Of a stretch of DNA of 64,000 nucleotides, positions 31,606-38,990 are shown one piece after another. Made by a program: the position numbers and the translations under genes. The notes under the pieces are model-generated. The model was not told where the DNA came from and did no database searches. It was given only the letters and a program-made list of their open reading frames with translations. The DNA comes from Mycolicibacterium rhodesiae NBB3 (lineage in GTDB: Bacteria > Actinomycetota > Actinomycetes > Mycobacteriales > Mycobacteriaceae). How positions within the stretch are numbered: the first letter of the stretch is position 1; each line of letters begins with the position of its first letter. Location of the stretch: contig NC_016604.1 in assembly GCF_000230895.2 (NCBI RefSeq), forward strand, positions 5,704,001 through 5,768,000. Reading direction: 5' to 3'.

Positions 31606-31625
31606 AACTAGAACAGGTTCTGGTT
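31606..31625. promoter_or_regulatory. KstR-like palindrome between pptH and an exported-protein gene
   Basis: AAC-t-AGAAC-ag-GTTCT-g-GTT is a 20-base palindrome with one wobble mismatch; the inner part fits the KstR consensus TnnAACnnGTTnnA except for the last base. It lies 43 bases upstream of the pptH start and about 29 bases upstream of a plus-strand -10, TACACT (31654-31659). Which side it controls is unclear. Confidence 0.5.
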
Positions 31626-31719
31626 TCCGCTTCGGGCACTCGTCGCGGGCCGCTACACTCCCCGGGCAGGGTCGGGTCCCGATGACGGCGGCCACGCCGC
31701 CACGACAGTTAGGGGTGGA

Positions 31720-32307
31720 ATGGTCGCCAAGCTGCGCGTTCTCGCAGCGTTGTGTGCGCTGGTCGCGGCGGTGGTCGTGGTGAGTCAGTCCCATCCGGGC
31801 GGCCCTCTGCAGGTGCGTGCAACCGACATTCCGATGACCAACGTCACAACGAGCATCAAGTACCCGGTCATCGAGACGACCGATCCGGACCCGTTCAATC
31901 CGTGCCGCGACATCCCGCTCGACGCGGTCGCGGCCATGGGCCTCGCCTTCACGCCGCCCCAGCCCGAGGAAGCGCTGCGGTGCAAGTACGACGCGGGCAA
32001 CTATCAGATGGCCATCGAGGCCTTCGTATGGAAGACGTACGAGGAGGCCTTACCCACCGACGCCATTGAGCTCGACATCGACGGCCACCGCGCCGCGCAG
32101 TGGTGGGTGATGAAGCCGACCGACTGGAACAACCGCTGGTGGATCACCTGCGCGATCGGATTGAAGACCAGCTATGGCCTGATCCAGCAGACGATGTTCT
32201 TCTCGCCGATCTACTCGAACCCGCCGCCCGACTGCATGCAGACCAACCTGCAGCGCGCACACGACCTGATCCCCTACTACAAGTTCCAGGGCGACTCTAG
32301 CGAGTGA
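31720..32307 (+). CDS. Exported DUF3558-like protein
   Basis: A 195-residue secreted protein: N-terminal hydrophobic segment (about residues 4-22) and then a domain with FNPCRDIPLDAVAAMGL and later RCKYD and PPPDCMQ, the pattern of mycobacterial DUF3558 lipoproteins. There is no clear lipobox cysteine, so it may be membrane-anchored by its signal or fully secreted. Function unknown. ATG at 31720 follows TTAGGGGTGG. Its last 11 bases overlap the convergent AttH-like gene. Confidence 0.65.
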   Translation: MVAKLRVLAALCALVAAVVVVSQSHPGGPLQVRATDIPMTNVTTSIKYPVIETTDPDPFNPCRDIPLDAVAAMGLAFTPPQPEEALRCKYDAGNYQMAIEAFVWKTYEEALPTDAIELDIDGHRAAQWWVMKPTDWNNRWWITCAIGLKTSYGLIQQTMFFSPIYSNPPPDCMQTNLQRAHDLIPYYKFQGDSSE

Positions 32308-33370
32308 TCTGGTCCTTCGGGATCGACCGTTCGAGCATTCCGATCGTCTCTTCGCCGTTCCACCGGTAGCGCACACCAGCCTGCTGCAGCGCCGGGAACG
32401 TCCAGTTGGCCAGTAGTTTCGCCATGTCGGGCGGCACGTCGCTGGGATCGGTGATGTCGTGTGTCGAGACGACGGTCTCCCCCTCGATCCTCTCGGTGCC
32501 CTTCGCCGTCTGCAGCACCACCGAGACGTCCTCACCCAGCGGCTGGAGCCGGCTCAGCCACGGCGCCTCGACCACGGTCGCGGGGATGAGGTCGCCGTCG
32601 CCGGCCGAATCGCCGAGGTACAGGTATCCCTCGTTGAAGGCGGGCTCGCCGTCGGGCCGCTGCGGATAGGCGATGTAGCCGAAGCCTCGCCCGCTGCCAA
32701 ACAGAGCCGACTGCCAGCAGTGCCCCCAGAAGCCGTCGAGCTTGCGCACGCCCTGACGCCTGATGCGCAGCCCGCTCCCGGTGAACGAGTGCTCCTCGCC
32801 TGCAACCTGGACGCGGCCGGTCGCCCGGTAGAGCTGTTCGTAGCGCGGGCCGCCCATCAGATCGCCCACGATCGACGTCTTCAGCTGGTTGCCGGCCTCG
32901 GGCTGCAGTGCGCCCTGCACCCACGGCGGCACCGCCATCTTCGCCTCGACCTCGAACCGTAGATCGACCAGCGGACCGTCCTTACGGCCGGCCACCAGGT
33001 CGGCGGACGACGTCGCGACGGCCCGCCCGTCGAACGTCATCGTCCACACGTCGAACGGTTCCACGCACGTGAACGCGAGGGGCCCGGCGCCCAGCACCGT
33101 GGGTCTGCCGTCCGCGGCCTCGACGGGACGACTCGCGCCGTCTTCCCGCAAGCGGTACACCCGGCCGTCCCCGAAGGCGACGTTCACCTGGACGTTGTGC
33201 TGCTCCCAGTTGGAGGCGACCGCTTCGATGCCCACCCGCGGCAGACCGACCGTCCCCGACTCGTCGAACGTCCAGAAACTGACCGAGTCGCGCATCTCGG
33301 GGTTGTCAGGCCGCCGCGCGAAAGGGAGTTCGCGCTGTATGTCGATGCCGCCCGTCAGGTCAATTGCCAT
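32297..33370 (-). CDS. AttH/CrtC-like lipocalin-fold protein
   Basis: A 357-residue protein that looks like the tandem lipocalin-like (AttH/hydroxyneurosporene-hydratase-like) proteins common in actinobacteria, judged from repeated beta-strand segments such as VSFWTFDESGTVGLPRVGIEAV and SGLRIRRQGVRKLDGFWGHCW. I saw no catalytic motif. Function unknown; the fold would suit binding of a hydrophobic ligand such as a terpenoid or sterol. It overlaps the upstream sulfotransferase gene by 11 bases, so the two are co-translated and probably act on one compound. Confidence 0.6.
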   Translation of the reverse strand: MAIDLTGGIDIQRELPFARRPDNPEMRDSVSFWTFDESGTVGLPRVGIEAVASNWEQHNVQVNVAFGDGRVYRLREDGASRPVEAADGRPTVLGAGPLAFTCVEPFDVWTMTFDGRAVATSSADLVAGRKDGPLVDLRFEVEAKMAVPPWVQGALQPEAGNQLKTSIVGDLMGGPRYEQLYRATGRVQVAGEEHSFTGSGLRIRRQGVRKLDGFWGHCWQSALFGSGRGFGYIAYPQRPDGEPAFNEGYLYLGDSAGDGDLIPATVVEAPWLSRLQPLGEDVSVVLQTAKGTERIEGETVVSTHDITDPSDVPPDMAKLLANWTFPALQQAGVRYRWNGEETIGMLERSIPKDQITR

Positions 33371-34493
33371 GCGAGTCCCCTATATAGGTGTCGACGTAGG
33401 TGGCGAACAGCGGCCGAATCGTGTCGAGGTCCAGACCGAAGACCTGCGGGTTCGCCTTCGGATGCGGCTCACGCTTCTGCGCGTTGTCGGCCCACCAGCG
33501 CCGCATCGCGTCCTCGAACTCCCCGGTCACCGGTTCGCCGAGCCAGGCGTACAACCGGCGCACCTCGCCGATCGGGTCGTCCTGCATCGCGCGGAAGTCG
33601 ATGTCGTAGAAGCGATCCTCGGCACCGTTCGTCCGGAACTCCATCGTGCGGTGCATTCCCGTCGACCATTGTTTGACGTTGAGTTCGCCGAGATACCGAC
33701 GGTCTACGTGATCGCTGAATCCACCGGCGATGTCGGCGTATACGTCGGCGACCGACAGCATCACGTCGGTGGGGTCGCGGTGCGTCATCACGAAGCGGGC
33801 ATCAGGAAACACCCGATCGAGGTAGCCGAGCGAAATGACGTGGGCGGGTGACTTCAACCGCCACGGCCGCGCCGGCTCGCCCCACTGCAGCAGCTTGAGC
33901 ACGCGCCGCTCGTAGCGGTAGGTGGAGGTGAAGTCGGCGCGGTCCAGCAGCCAGTCGGAGTAGCTCGGAATCTGCGCGAACGCCTGGAACATCTGCGAGG
34001 TGAAGTCGAGCGCCATCAGGTCGAGGCACTCCATCGGCCCCTGGATGTCATTGGGAACGTGGTGCCGGGTGCCGACGACGACGGGGCGCTCCTCCGGCGG
34101 AATCCGGGGATCGTCGCCCTGCACGGTCGAGGGCGGTGGGCACGGCCGGGTCGACTCCCAGCTGCGCAGATAGCGAACGCCGGGATCACGGGACAGCAGG
34201 AACGACAGTGCGGTCGACCCGGTGCGGGGTAAGCCGAGGCCGAACAATGGCGCCTCAATCGTCTCGTCGTCGATCTCGGGATGACGTCGATACCAGTCTT
34301 CGACCTGCAATCGCTGGCACAGGTGCAGCCGGAGCCGGTCGTAGATGAACGCTTCGCCGCGGGCGTTCAATCGCGCCTCCTCGTCCAGGGCGCGCACCAG
34401 GATCTCCAGTCCTTCGCGGAAGGAATCGTCGCCGAAGTCGGCGAGCCCGGTGCGCTCGACCGCAGCGGTCATCAGCTCGTCGGGTGACGGCAC
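33360..34493 (-). CDS. PAPS-dependent sulfotransferase family protein
   Basis: A 377-residue protein of the bacterial sulfotransferase_3 group, large in mycobacteria. The PAPS 5'-phosphosulfate loop is LGLPRTGSTALSFLL (about 86-100), and the 3'-phosphate segment VMTHRDPTDVMLSVADVY lies near 235-252. It should transfer a sulfo group from PAPS to a hydroxyl; the acceptor is unknown. GTG at 34493 follows TTGGAGG with five-base spacing. First gene of a two-gene unit divergent from a TetR gene and downstream of the operator at 34522-34539. Confidence 0.8.
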   Translation of the reverse strand: MPSPDELMTAAVERTGLADFGDDSFREGLEILVRALDEEARLNARGEAFIYDRLRLHLCQRLQVEDWYRRHPEIDDETIEAPLFGLGLPRTGSTALSFLLSRDPGVRYLRSWESTRPCPPPSTVQGDDPRIPPEERPVVVGTRHHVPNDIQGPMECLDLMALDFTSQMFQAFAQIPSYSDWLLDRADFTSTYRYERRVLKLLQWGEPARPWRLKSPAHVISLGYLDRVFPDARFVMTHRDPTDVMLSVADVYADIAGGFSDHVDRRYLGELNVKQWSTGMHRTMEFRTNGAEDRFYDIDFRAMQDDPIGEVRRLYAWLGEPVTGEFEDAMRRWWADNAQKREPHPKANPQVFGLDLDTIRPLFATYVDTYIGDSHGN

Positions 34494-34521
34494 AGCACCT
34501 CCAACGCGCCCGGCAGATTTG

Positions 34522-34539
34522 GTGACAGTACACTGTCAC
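34522..34539. promoter_or_regulatory. TetR-type operator overlapping two divergent -10 elements
   Basis: Perfect eight-base arms GTGACAGT (34522-34529) and ACTGTCAC (34532-34539) with a two-base centre. The plus-strand -10 TACACT (34529-34534) for tetR and a minus-strand -10 TACTGT (34525-34530) for the sulfotransferase gene both fall inside, so one bound dimer pair could shut both promoters. The operator ends five bases before the tetR ATG. Confidence 0.7.
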
Positions 34540-34543
34540 TATT

Positions 34544-35161
34544 ATGAGCGGGTCGTCAATAGCTCCCAGGCGGACGTACGACAACCGCGCACGCCAGGAG
34601 AAGGCCGCGCAGACCAGGGAGCGCATCGTCACGGCGGGCAGCGAGTTGGTGCACGAGTTCGACTCCTGGAACTGGCGGGACCTGACGTTCAAGGCCGTGG
34701 CAGAACGTGCGGGTGTCGGCGAGCGGACGGTATACCGCCACTTCCCCACCGAACGACATCTCCACGACGCGGTCATGCAACAGCTGGAGTCCGAAGCGGG
34801 CGTGTCGTACGAAGACGTCGACTTGACCAACATCGGCGACGTGACGGCCAAAGTATTCGCGTCGCTGCAACGGTTTTCGGTGCGCACGTCCGTCGAGACG
34901 CCACAGGATCCGACTTTCGTCGGCGTCGACGTCCGCAGGCGGGATGCCCTTCTGCGGGCGGTGTCGACGTCCGCCCCCGAATGGTCGGCCGCCGAGAAGC
35001 ACGCGACGGCGGCGCTGCTCGACGTGCTGTGGAACGTGCCGAGCTACGAGCGGCTCGTCGGCGAATGGGGCATCGACGCAGCCGACGCGACGCGCGCGAT
35101 CGGCTGGCTGATGTCCAAGGTCGTCGGCGCTATCGAGGATGACGATCCACCGCCTGCGTAG
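34544..35161 (+). CDS. TetR-family transcriptional regulator
   Basis: A 205-residue TetR repressor with helix-turn-helix at about residues 45-70 (VAERAGVGERTVYRHFPTE) and a divergent C-terminal ligand domain. It faces the sulfotransferase gene across an 18-base palindrome and probably represses that operon and itself. Its TAG stop supplies the first bases of the -10 of the next gene, a CocE-type hydrolase. Ligand unknown. Confidence 0.85.
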   Translation: MSGSSIAPRRTYDNRARQEKAAQTRERIVTAGSELVHEFDSWNWRDLTFKAVAERAGVGERTVYRHFPTERHLHDAVMQQLESEAGVSYEDVDLTNIGDVTAKVFASLQRFSVRTSVETPQDPTFVGVDVRRRDALLRAVSTSAPEWSAAEKHATAALLDVLWNVPSYERLVGEWGIDAADATRAIGWLMSKVVGAIEDDDPPPA

Positions 35162-35164
35162 CCT
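35159..35164 (+). promoter_or_regulatory. -10 of the CocE-type gene overlapping the tetR stop codon
   Basis: TAGCCT starts with the TAG stop of tetR and ends seven bases before the ATG at 35172, predicting a leaderless hydrolase mRNA independent of tetR. Confidence 0.5.
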
Positions 35165-35171
35165 ATGTGGA

Positions 35172-36860
35172 ATGACCGCGGTATCCGATGCAGCCACCGC
35201 TTTGCCGGCCAAGGGAAAGATCAAGGCGTTCACGGGACGAACGCTGAGCCGACTGCTCCACCTGCCGCCGCAGACATCCGACCACACCGTGCACCACCGC
35301 GTGCGGGTGCCGATGCGCGACGGGGTCGAGCTGCTCGCCGACCACTATGAGCCCACGACGGCCACCCCGGTGGGCACGCTCCTGGTGCGCTGCCCCTATG
35401 GTCGCGGCTTCCCGTTCTCCACCCTCTTCGGCTCCGTCTACGCCACCCGGGGATATCACGTCGTATTCCAAAGCGTGCGAGGCACATTCGGCTCCGGAGG
35501 CGACTTCGACCCGATGGTCAACGAGATCGCCGACGGCGCGGACACCGTCGAATGGCTGCGTCACCAGCCGTGGTTCACGGGGTCGTTCGCCACGATCGGC
35601 CTGTCGTACCTGGGCTTCACTCAGTGGGCCCTGCTGGCCGACCCGCCGCCGGAGATGAAGGCCGCCGTCATCACGGTGGGTCCGCACGATGTCAGCGGCC
35701 CGCGGTGGGGACCGGGTTCGTTCGGGCTGCACGATTTCCTCGGCTGGAGCGCCCTGGTGGCCCGTCAGGAAGATCGCAACCGGCTGCGCCTACTGATCCG
35801 GCAGGCACGTTCGCGGCGGGCGCTGGCCCGCGCGACGACCGGCCTACCCGCGGGCCAGGCAGGCCGCAAGCTGCTGGGTGACGGCGCGACGTGGTGGGAG
35901 GACTGGCTGAGCCACCCCGAGCCCGACGACCCGTTCTGGGCCAACACGAACATTCGAGACGCGTTGAAGCGCACCGACATTCCAGTGCTGCTGATCGGCG
36001 GCTGGCAGGATCTGTTCCTGGAGCAGACGCTCGCACAGTACAGCGCGCTGAAGGAGCGTGGCGTTGACGTCGCCACGACCGTCGGCTCCTGGACCCACAC
36101 CCAGGTGATGTCCAAGGGCGCACCCACAGTGATCCGGGAAACGCTCGACTGGCTCGACGCCCACCTCGGCGGTCGAGGCACGACACGACGCCCGGTTCGC
36201 ATCGAGATGAAGGGCGAGGGCTGGATCGACCTGTCGGACTGGCCACCGACGATGCCCGAACGAGTGCTGTACCTACAACCCACCGGGCGTCTCGGCGATA
36301 CCGCTCCACCAGACACCGCTGCACCGATGCGCTTCACGTACAACCCGGTGGATCCGACGCCGACGATCGGCGGCCGCCTGCTATCGCCCGAGGCCGGCTA
36401 CCGGCGCGACACGAAACTGGCCGAACGGCCCGACGTGCTGTGCTTCACCGGCGACCGCCTCCCGACCGACCTCTACGTCGTCGGAACCCCGTTCATCGAG
36501 CTGTCGCACTCGTGCGACAACCCGTATCACGACCTGTTCGTGCGCATCAGCGAAGTCGATGCCAAAGACGTCTCGCGCAACGTGAGCGACGGATACCGCC
36601 GCAGCCCAACAGTTTCGAAGGGGGCAGGCACCATCCGCATCGACCTCGATTCGGTCGCGCACCGATTCCGCGCCGGATCGCGCATCCGGGTTCTGGTCGC
36701 CGGTGGCTCGCATCCGCGCTTCGCGCGCAACCTCGGTACCAGCGAGCCGTTGCTCAGCGGCCGCGAACTGATGGTCTCGACCCACACGATTCACCTGGGC
36801 GAGGGCGGGGTGTCGCGGCTCGTGCTGCCCGCCGGATCGCAGCCCCCGTCAGGCCACTGA
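35172..36860 (+). CDS. CocE/NonD-family X-Pro dipeptidyl-peptidase-like hydrolase
   Basis: A 562-residue hydrolase of the cocaine-esterase/X-Pro peptidase (S15) type. The alpha/beta core starts near residue 42 with VRVPMRDGVELLADHYEP; the nucleophile is S145 in TIGLSYLGF, an acid lies in the GGWQDLF region and the histidine in SWTHTQ. A C-terminal jelly-roll domain (about 350-555) is seen (SCDNPYHDLFVRISEV, GSRIRVLVAGGSHPRFARN). Acts on esters or amides; substrate unknown. ATG at 35172 is chosen over an upstream in-frame start because a -10 precedes it. Its end overlaps the DUF1802 gene by 12 bases. Confidence 0.85.
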   Translation: MTAVSDAATALPAKGKIKAFTGRTLSRLLHLPPQTSDHTVHHRVRVPMRDGVELLADHYEPTTATPVGTLLVRCPYGRGFPFSTLFGSVYATRGYHVVFQSVRGTFGSGGDFDPMVNEIADGADTVEWLRHQPWFTGSFATIGLSYLGFTQWALLADPPPEMKAAVITVGPHDVSGPRWGPGSFGLHDFLGWSALVARQEDRNRLRLLIRQARSRRALARATTGLPAGQAGRKLLGDGATWWEDWLSHPEPDDPFWANTNIRDALKRTDIPVLLIGGWQDLFLEQTLAQYSALKERGVDVATTVGSWTHTQVMSKGAPTVIRETLDWLDAHLGGRGTTRRPVRIEMKGEGWIDLSDWPPTMPERVLYLQPTGRLGDTAPPDTAAPMRFTYNPVDPTPTIGGRLLSPEAGYRRDTKLAERPDVLCFTGDRLPTDLYVVGTPFIELSHSCDNPYHDLFVRISEVDAKDVSRNVSDGYRRSPTVSKGAGTIRIDLDSVAHRFRAGSRIRVLVAGGSHPRFARNLGTSEPLLSGRELMVSTHTIHLGEGGVSRLVLPAGSQPPSGH

Positions 36861-37418
36861 GCGACGCACCCGCGCCGCGATCTCGGCCAGCGCGTCGTCG
36901 GCGTACACCGGTGACGCCCATTCCGGATCGACGGGAAGCGGCACCCAACTCTTGCAGCCCGCATAGTCGGGGGTACGGGTCAGTCGCACGGGCTCGTGCA
37001 GTGGGCTGGCCTGAACGACCAATACGGTGAGCCGGCGTTTGGGCCGGAAGTCCAAGCGGTCGACCTGAACGGACTCGGCGGTCCAGATGTGCAGCGACTC
37101 GATCTCGTGCAGGTTCTCGGGCCGGCCCACCTCGACGGCAGCGACGACCTTGGCACCGGCCCGCAAGATGACCTCGTCGTCGGTGCTGTCGTCGGCAGCC
37201 GCGTGCAGCAGATCGGCGTGTTCGGGCCGTACCCGCTCGGCGTGGCTGTGCGCCACCGTCGGGAAGAAAAGGAATCGCGGCGCGGTGAACCGCGAGACAA
37301 CGGACGCGGTGAGCGCGAATCGTTTCTCGTGGATGCCACCCTTGCGCAACAGCACGGTCTGTCTGCCGTCGAGCAGAGCGTGCACCACCGCGCTCCACTC
37401 CTTGAGCGCCGCGGTCAC
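36849..37418 (-). CDS. DUF1802 family protein
   Basis: A 189-residue protein of the DUF1802 family, found in cyanobacteria and actinobacteria, function unknown. Family-like segments are ALKEWSAVVHALLDGRQTVLLRKGGIHE at the start, RFLFFPTVAHSHAERVRPEH and later LHIWTAESVQVDRL. GTG at 37418 overlaps the stop of DUF2277 by four bases (GTGA), so the two are translationally coupled. Convergent and overlapping with the CocE-type gene by 12 bases. Confidence 0.7.
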   Translation of the reverse strand: MTAALKEWSAVVHALLDGRQTVLLRKGGIHEKRFALTASVVSRFTAPRFLFFPTVAHSHAERVRPEHADLLHAAADDSTDDEVILRAGAKVVAAVEVGRPENLHEIESLHIWTAESVQVDRLDFRPKRRLTVLVVQASPLHEPVRLTRTPDYAGCKSWVPLPVDPEWASPVYADDALAEIAARVRRSVA

Positions 37419-37696
37419 CCGGTGCCGGCGGCCCGGGCCTCGATGCGCGCCCGCACCTCGGGACGCCGCAGCGGCGGGACGGTCTTGGGTGGCTGCCGTC
37501 GCGGCGCAAGCCCATCGAGGAGCCGGGTGGTGATGGCCGTGACTTCGGCGACCGCCTCCTCGAAGGCCTCGACGTTGGCGCCCGAGGGTCGGGTGATGCC
37601 GCTGACCTTGCGGACGTACTGACGCGAGGCGGCCTCGATTTCCTCCGCGGTGGCTGCCGGCTCCAGACCGCGTAGCTCGGTGATGTTTCGGCACAT
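37415..37696 (-). CDS. DUF2277 family protein
   Basis: A 93-residue protein with the family start MCRNITELRGLEPAATAEEI and an all-helical body (AASRQYVRKVSGITRPS). Function unknown; members are often annotated simply as hypothetical proteins. ATG at 37696 sits six bases after a minus-strand -10 TATCGT (37703-37708). It is coupled to the DUF1802 gene and divergent from the enoyl-CoA hydratase gene with only 22 bases between start codons. Confidence 0.75.
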   Translation of the reverse strand: MCRNITELRGLEPAATAEEIEAASRQYVRKVSGITRPSGANVEAFEEAVAEVTAITTRLLDGLAPRRQPPKTVPPLRRPEVRARIEARAAGTG

Positions 37697-37718
37697 GGCT
37701 CCACGATAGGTTCGTTGG
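37697..37718. promoter_or_regulatory. 22-base divergent promoter with overlapping -10 hexamers
   Basis: The minus-strand -10 TATCGT (37703-37708) and the plus-strand -10 TAGGTT (37707-37712) overlap by two bases; each ends six bases from its own start codon. Both mRNAs are predicted leaderless, and both promoters must take their upstream contacts from inside the opposite gene. Confidence 0.55.
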
Positions 37719-38486
37719 GTGACCAACCCCAATGACACCGCTGTGCTGCTGATCGACACCCGGGATCGGGTCCGCACGCTGACGCTGAATCGCCCGCAGG
37801 CCCGCAACGCCTTGTCCGCGGAGCTTCGCGCGAAGTTCTTCGCCGCGCTGGCCGACGCCGAGAGCGCCGACGACGTCGACGTCGTCATCTTCACCGGCAC
37901 CGATCCGGTGTTCTGCGCGGGGCTGGACCTCAAGGAACTCGGCGACTCCACCGAGCTGCCCGACATCTCCCCGAAATGGCCGGCGATGACCAAGCCGGTG
38001 ATCGGTGCGATCAACGGCGCCGCCGTGACCGGCGGGCTGGAGCTGGCGCTGTACTGCGACATCCTGATCGCGTCGGAGAACGCCCGGTTCGCCGACACCC
38101 ACGCCAGGGTTGGCCTGCTGCCCACCTGGGGGCTGTCGGTGCGGCTGCCGCAGAAGGTCGGCGTGGGATTGGCCCGCCGGATGAGCATGACCGGCGACTA
38201 CCTGTCTGCCGTCGACGCGCTGCGGGCGGGTCTTGTCACCGAGGTCGTTCCGCACGATGAGCTGATCCCGACCGCGCGGCGGGTGGCGGCGTCGATCGTC
38301 GGCAACAACCCGAAGGCGGTGCGCGCGCTGCTCGCGTCGTATCACCGCATCGACGAGGAGGGCACCGCACGCGGCTTGGCGATCGAGGCCGAATCGGCTC
38401 TCGAGTGGATGCGTTCGGCCAGCGGTGACGACATCGCCGCCAGCCGGGCCGCGGTATTCGAACGCGGACGGGCGCAAGTCCGGTGA
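37719..38486 (+). CDS. echA16: Enoyl-CoA hydratase/isomerase family protein
   Basis: A 255-residue crotonase-fold enzyme in the position of Rv2831 (echA16). The CoA-binding and oxyanion segments are LNRPQARNALSAEL, FCAGLDLKEL (near 66-75) and INGAAVTGGLELALYCD (near 98-114). The usual catalytic glutamate of true hydratases may be in the THARVGLLPTWG stretch, which here has no obvious acid at the second site, so hydratase activity is not certain. GTG at 37719 is predicted leaderless. Symbol given by synteny. Confidence 0.8.
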   Translation: MTNPNDTAVLLIDTRDRVRTLTLNRPQARNALSAELRAKFFAALADAESADDVDVVIFTGTDPVFCAGLDLKELGDSTELPDISPKWPAMTKPVIGAINGAAVTGGLELALYCDILIASENARFADTHARVGLLPTWGLSVRLPQKVGVGLARRMSMTGDYLSAVDALRAGLVTEVVPHDELIPTARRVAASIVGNNPKAVRALLASYHRIDEEGTARGLAIEAESALEWMRSASGDDIAASRAAVFERGRAQVR

Positions 38487-38495
38487 CCTCATCTG

Positions 38496-38546
38496 CGATT
38501 TCGGTGCCCTTGCGACCGGTGAGCGGTCGTCAGCGCACCGAAGTCG
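38496..38546. terminator. Bidirectional hairpin between convergent genes (repeat copy B)
   Basis: Outer arms CGATTTCGGTGC (38496-38507) and GCACCGAAGTCG (38535-38546) pair with one wobble; inner arms CGACC (38513-38517) and GGTCG (38525-38529) form a nested stem. Same outer sequence and nested design as the hairpin at 1519-1573. Confidence 0.6.
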
Positions 38547-38548
38547 TG

Positions 38549-38980
38549 TTAGATGTCGACGCGGACGACCTGCTCGATGCCCGGTTGATACGTGACGGGC
38601 TCCGACGGGGTCGGGCCGAATGTCGGACTCACCTCGCCGCCTGGACCGGCGAACTGGACGTTGAACGTGGGCATGACCGGGGCGCTCGTGATGTATAGCG
38701 CCTCGCAGACACCGTCGCGCAGCCTCGATCGGAAGAACTGACCGACCGCGACTTTGGGGCTGTCGGTCGCGGTGGCGCCTTCGGAGAGCACCACCGACGA
38801 TCCTCGACGAACGGGACCGAGCGCTGCCGTGCCGACGCACTGGTCATCGCCGTCGACCGGTGTGAAGGACTGCCGGATCTGCACGTAAACAGCTGTGCCG
38901 ACGCTCGGCTGGGCCACTGCCTGTGGTGCCGCAACAAGGCTTGCCGTTGCCATGACGAGACCGTATGCGAGCGGTTTCAC
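38549..38980 (-). CDS. Small exported protein of unknown function
   Basis: A 143-residue protein with a classical Sec signal (MKPLAYGLVMATASLVAAPQ, cleavage likely after AVA at 21-23) and a mature domain with two cysteines (C48 and C92), probably disulfide-bonded. I do not recognise the family. GTG at 38980 lies seven bases after -10 TAGGCT (38988-38993), whose first three bases are the stop codon of dinF, so the gene has its own leaderless promoter inside the operon end. Confidence 0.65.
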   Translation of the reverse strand: MKPLAYGLVMATASLVAAPQAVAQPSVGTAVYVQIRQSFTPVDGDDQCVGTAALGPVRRGSSVVLSEGATATDSPKVAVGQFFRSRLRDGVCEALYITSAPVMPTFNVQFAGPGGEVSPTFGPTPSEPVTYQPGIEQVVRVDI

Positions 38981-38990
38981 GAGGTTGAGC

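Noticed and set aside
37419-38840. Upstream extension of the DUF1802 frame on the minus strand
   Set aside because: The extension runs antisense through DUF2277 and the enoyl-CoA hydratase gene and has low-complexity Arg/Gly-rich sequence; the GTG overlap with DUF2277 gives a natural start.
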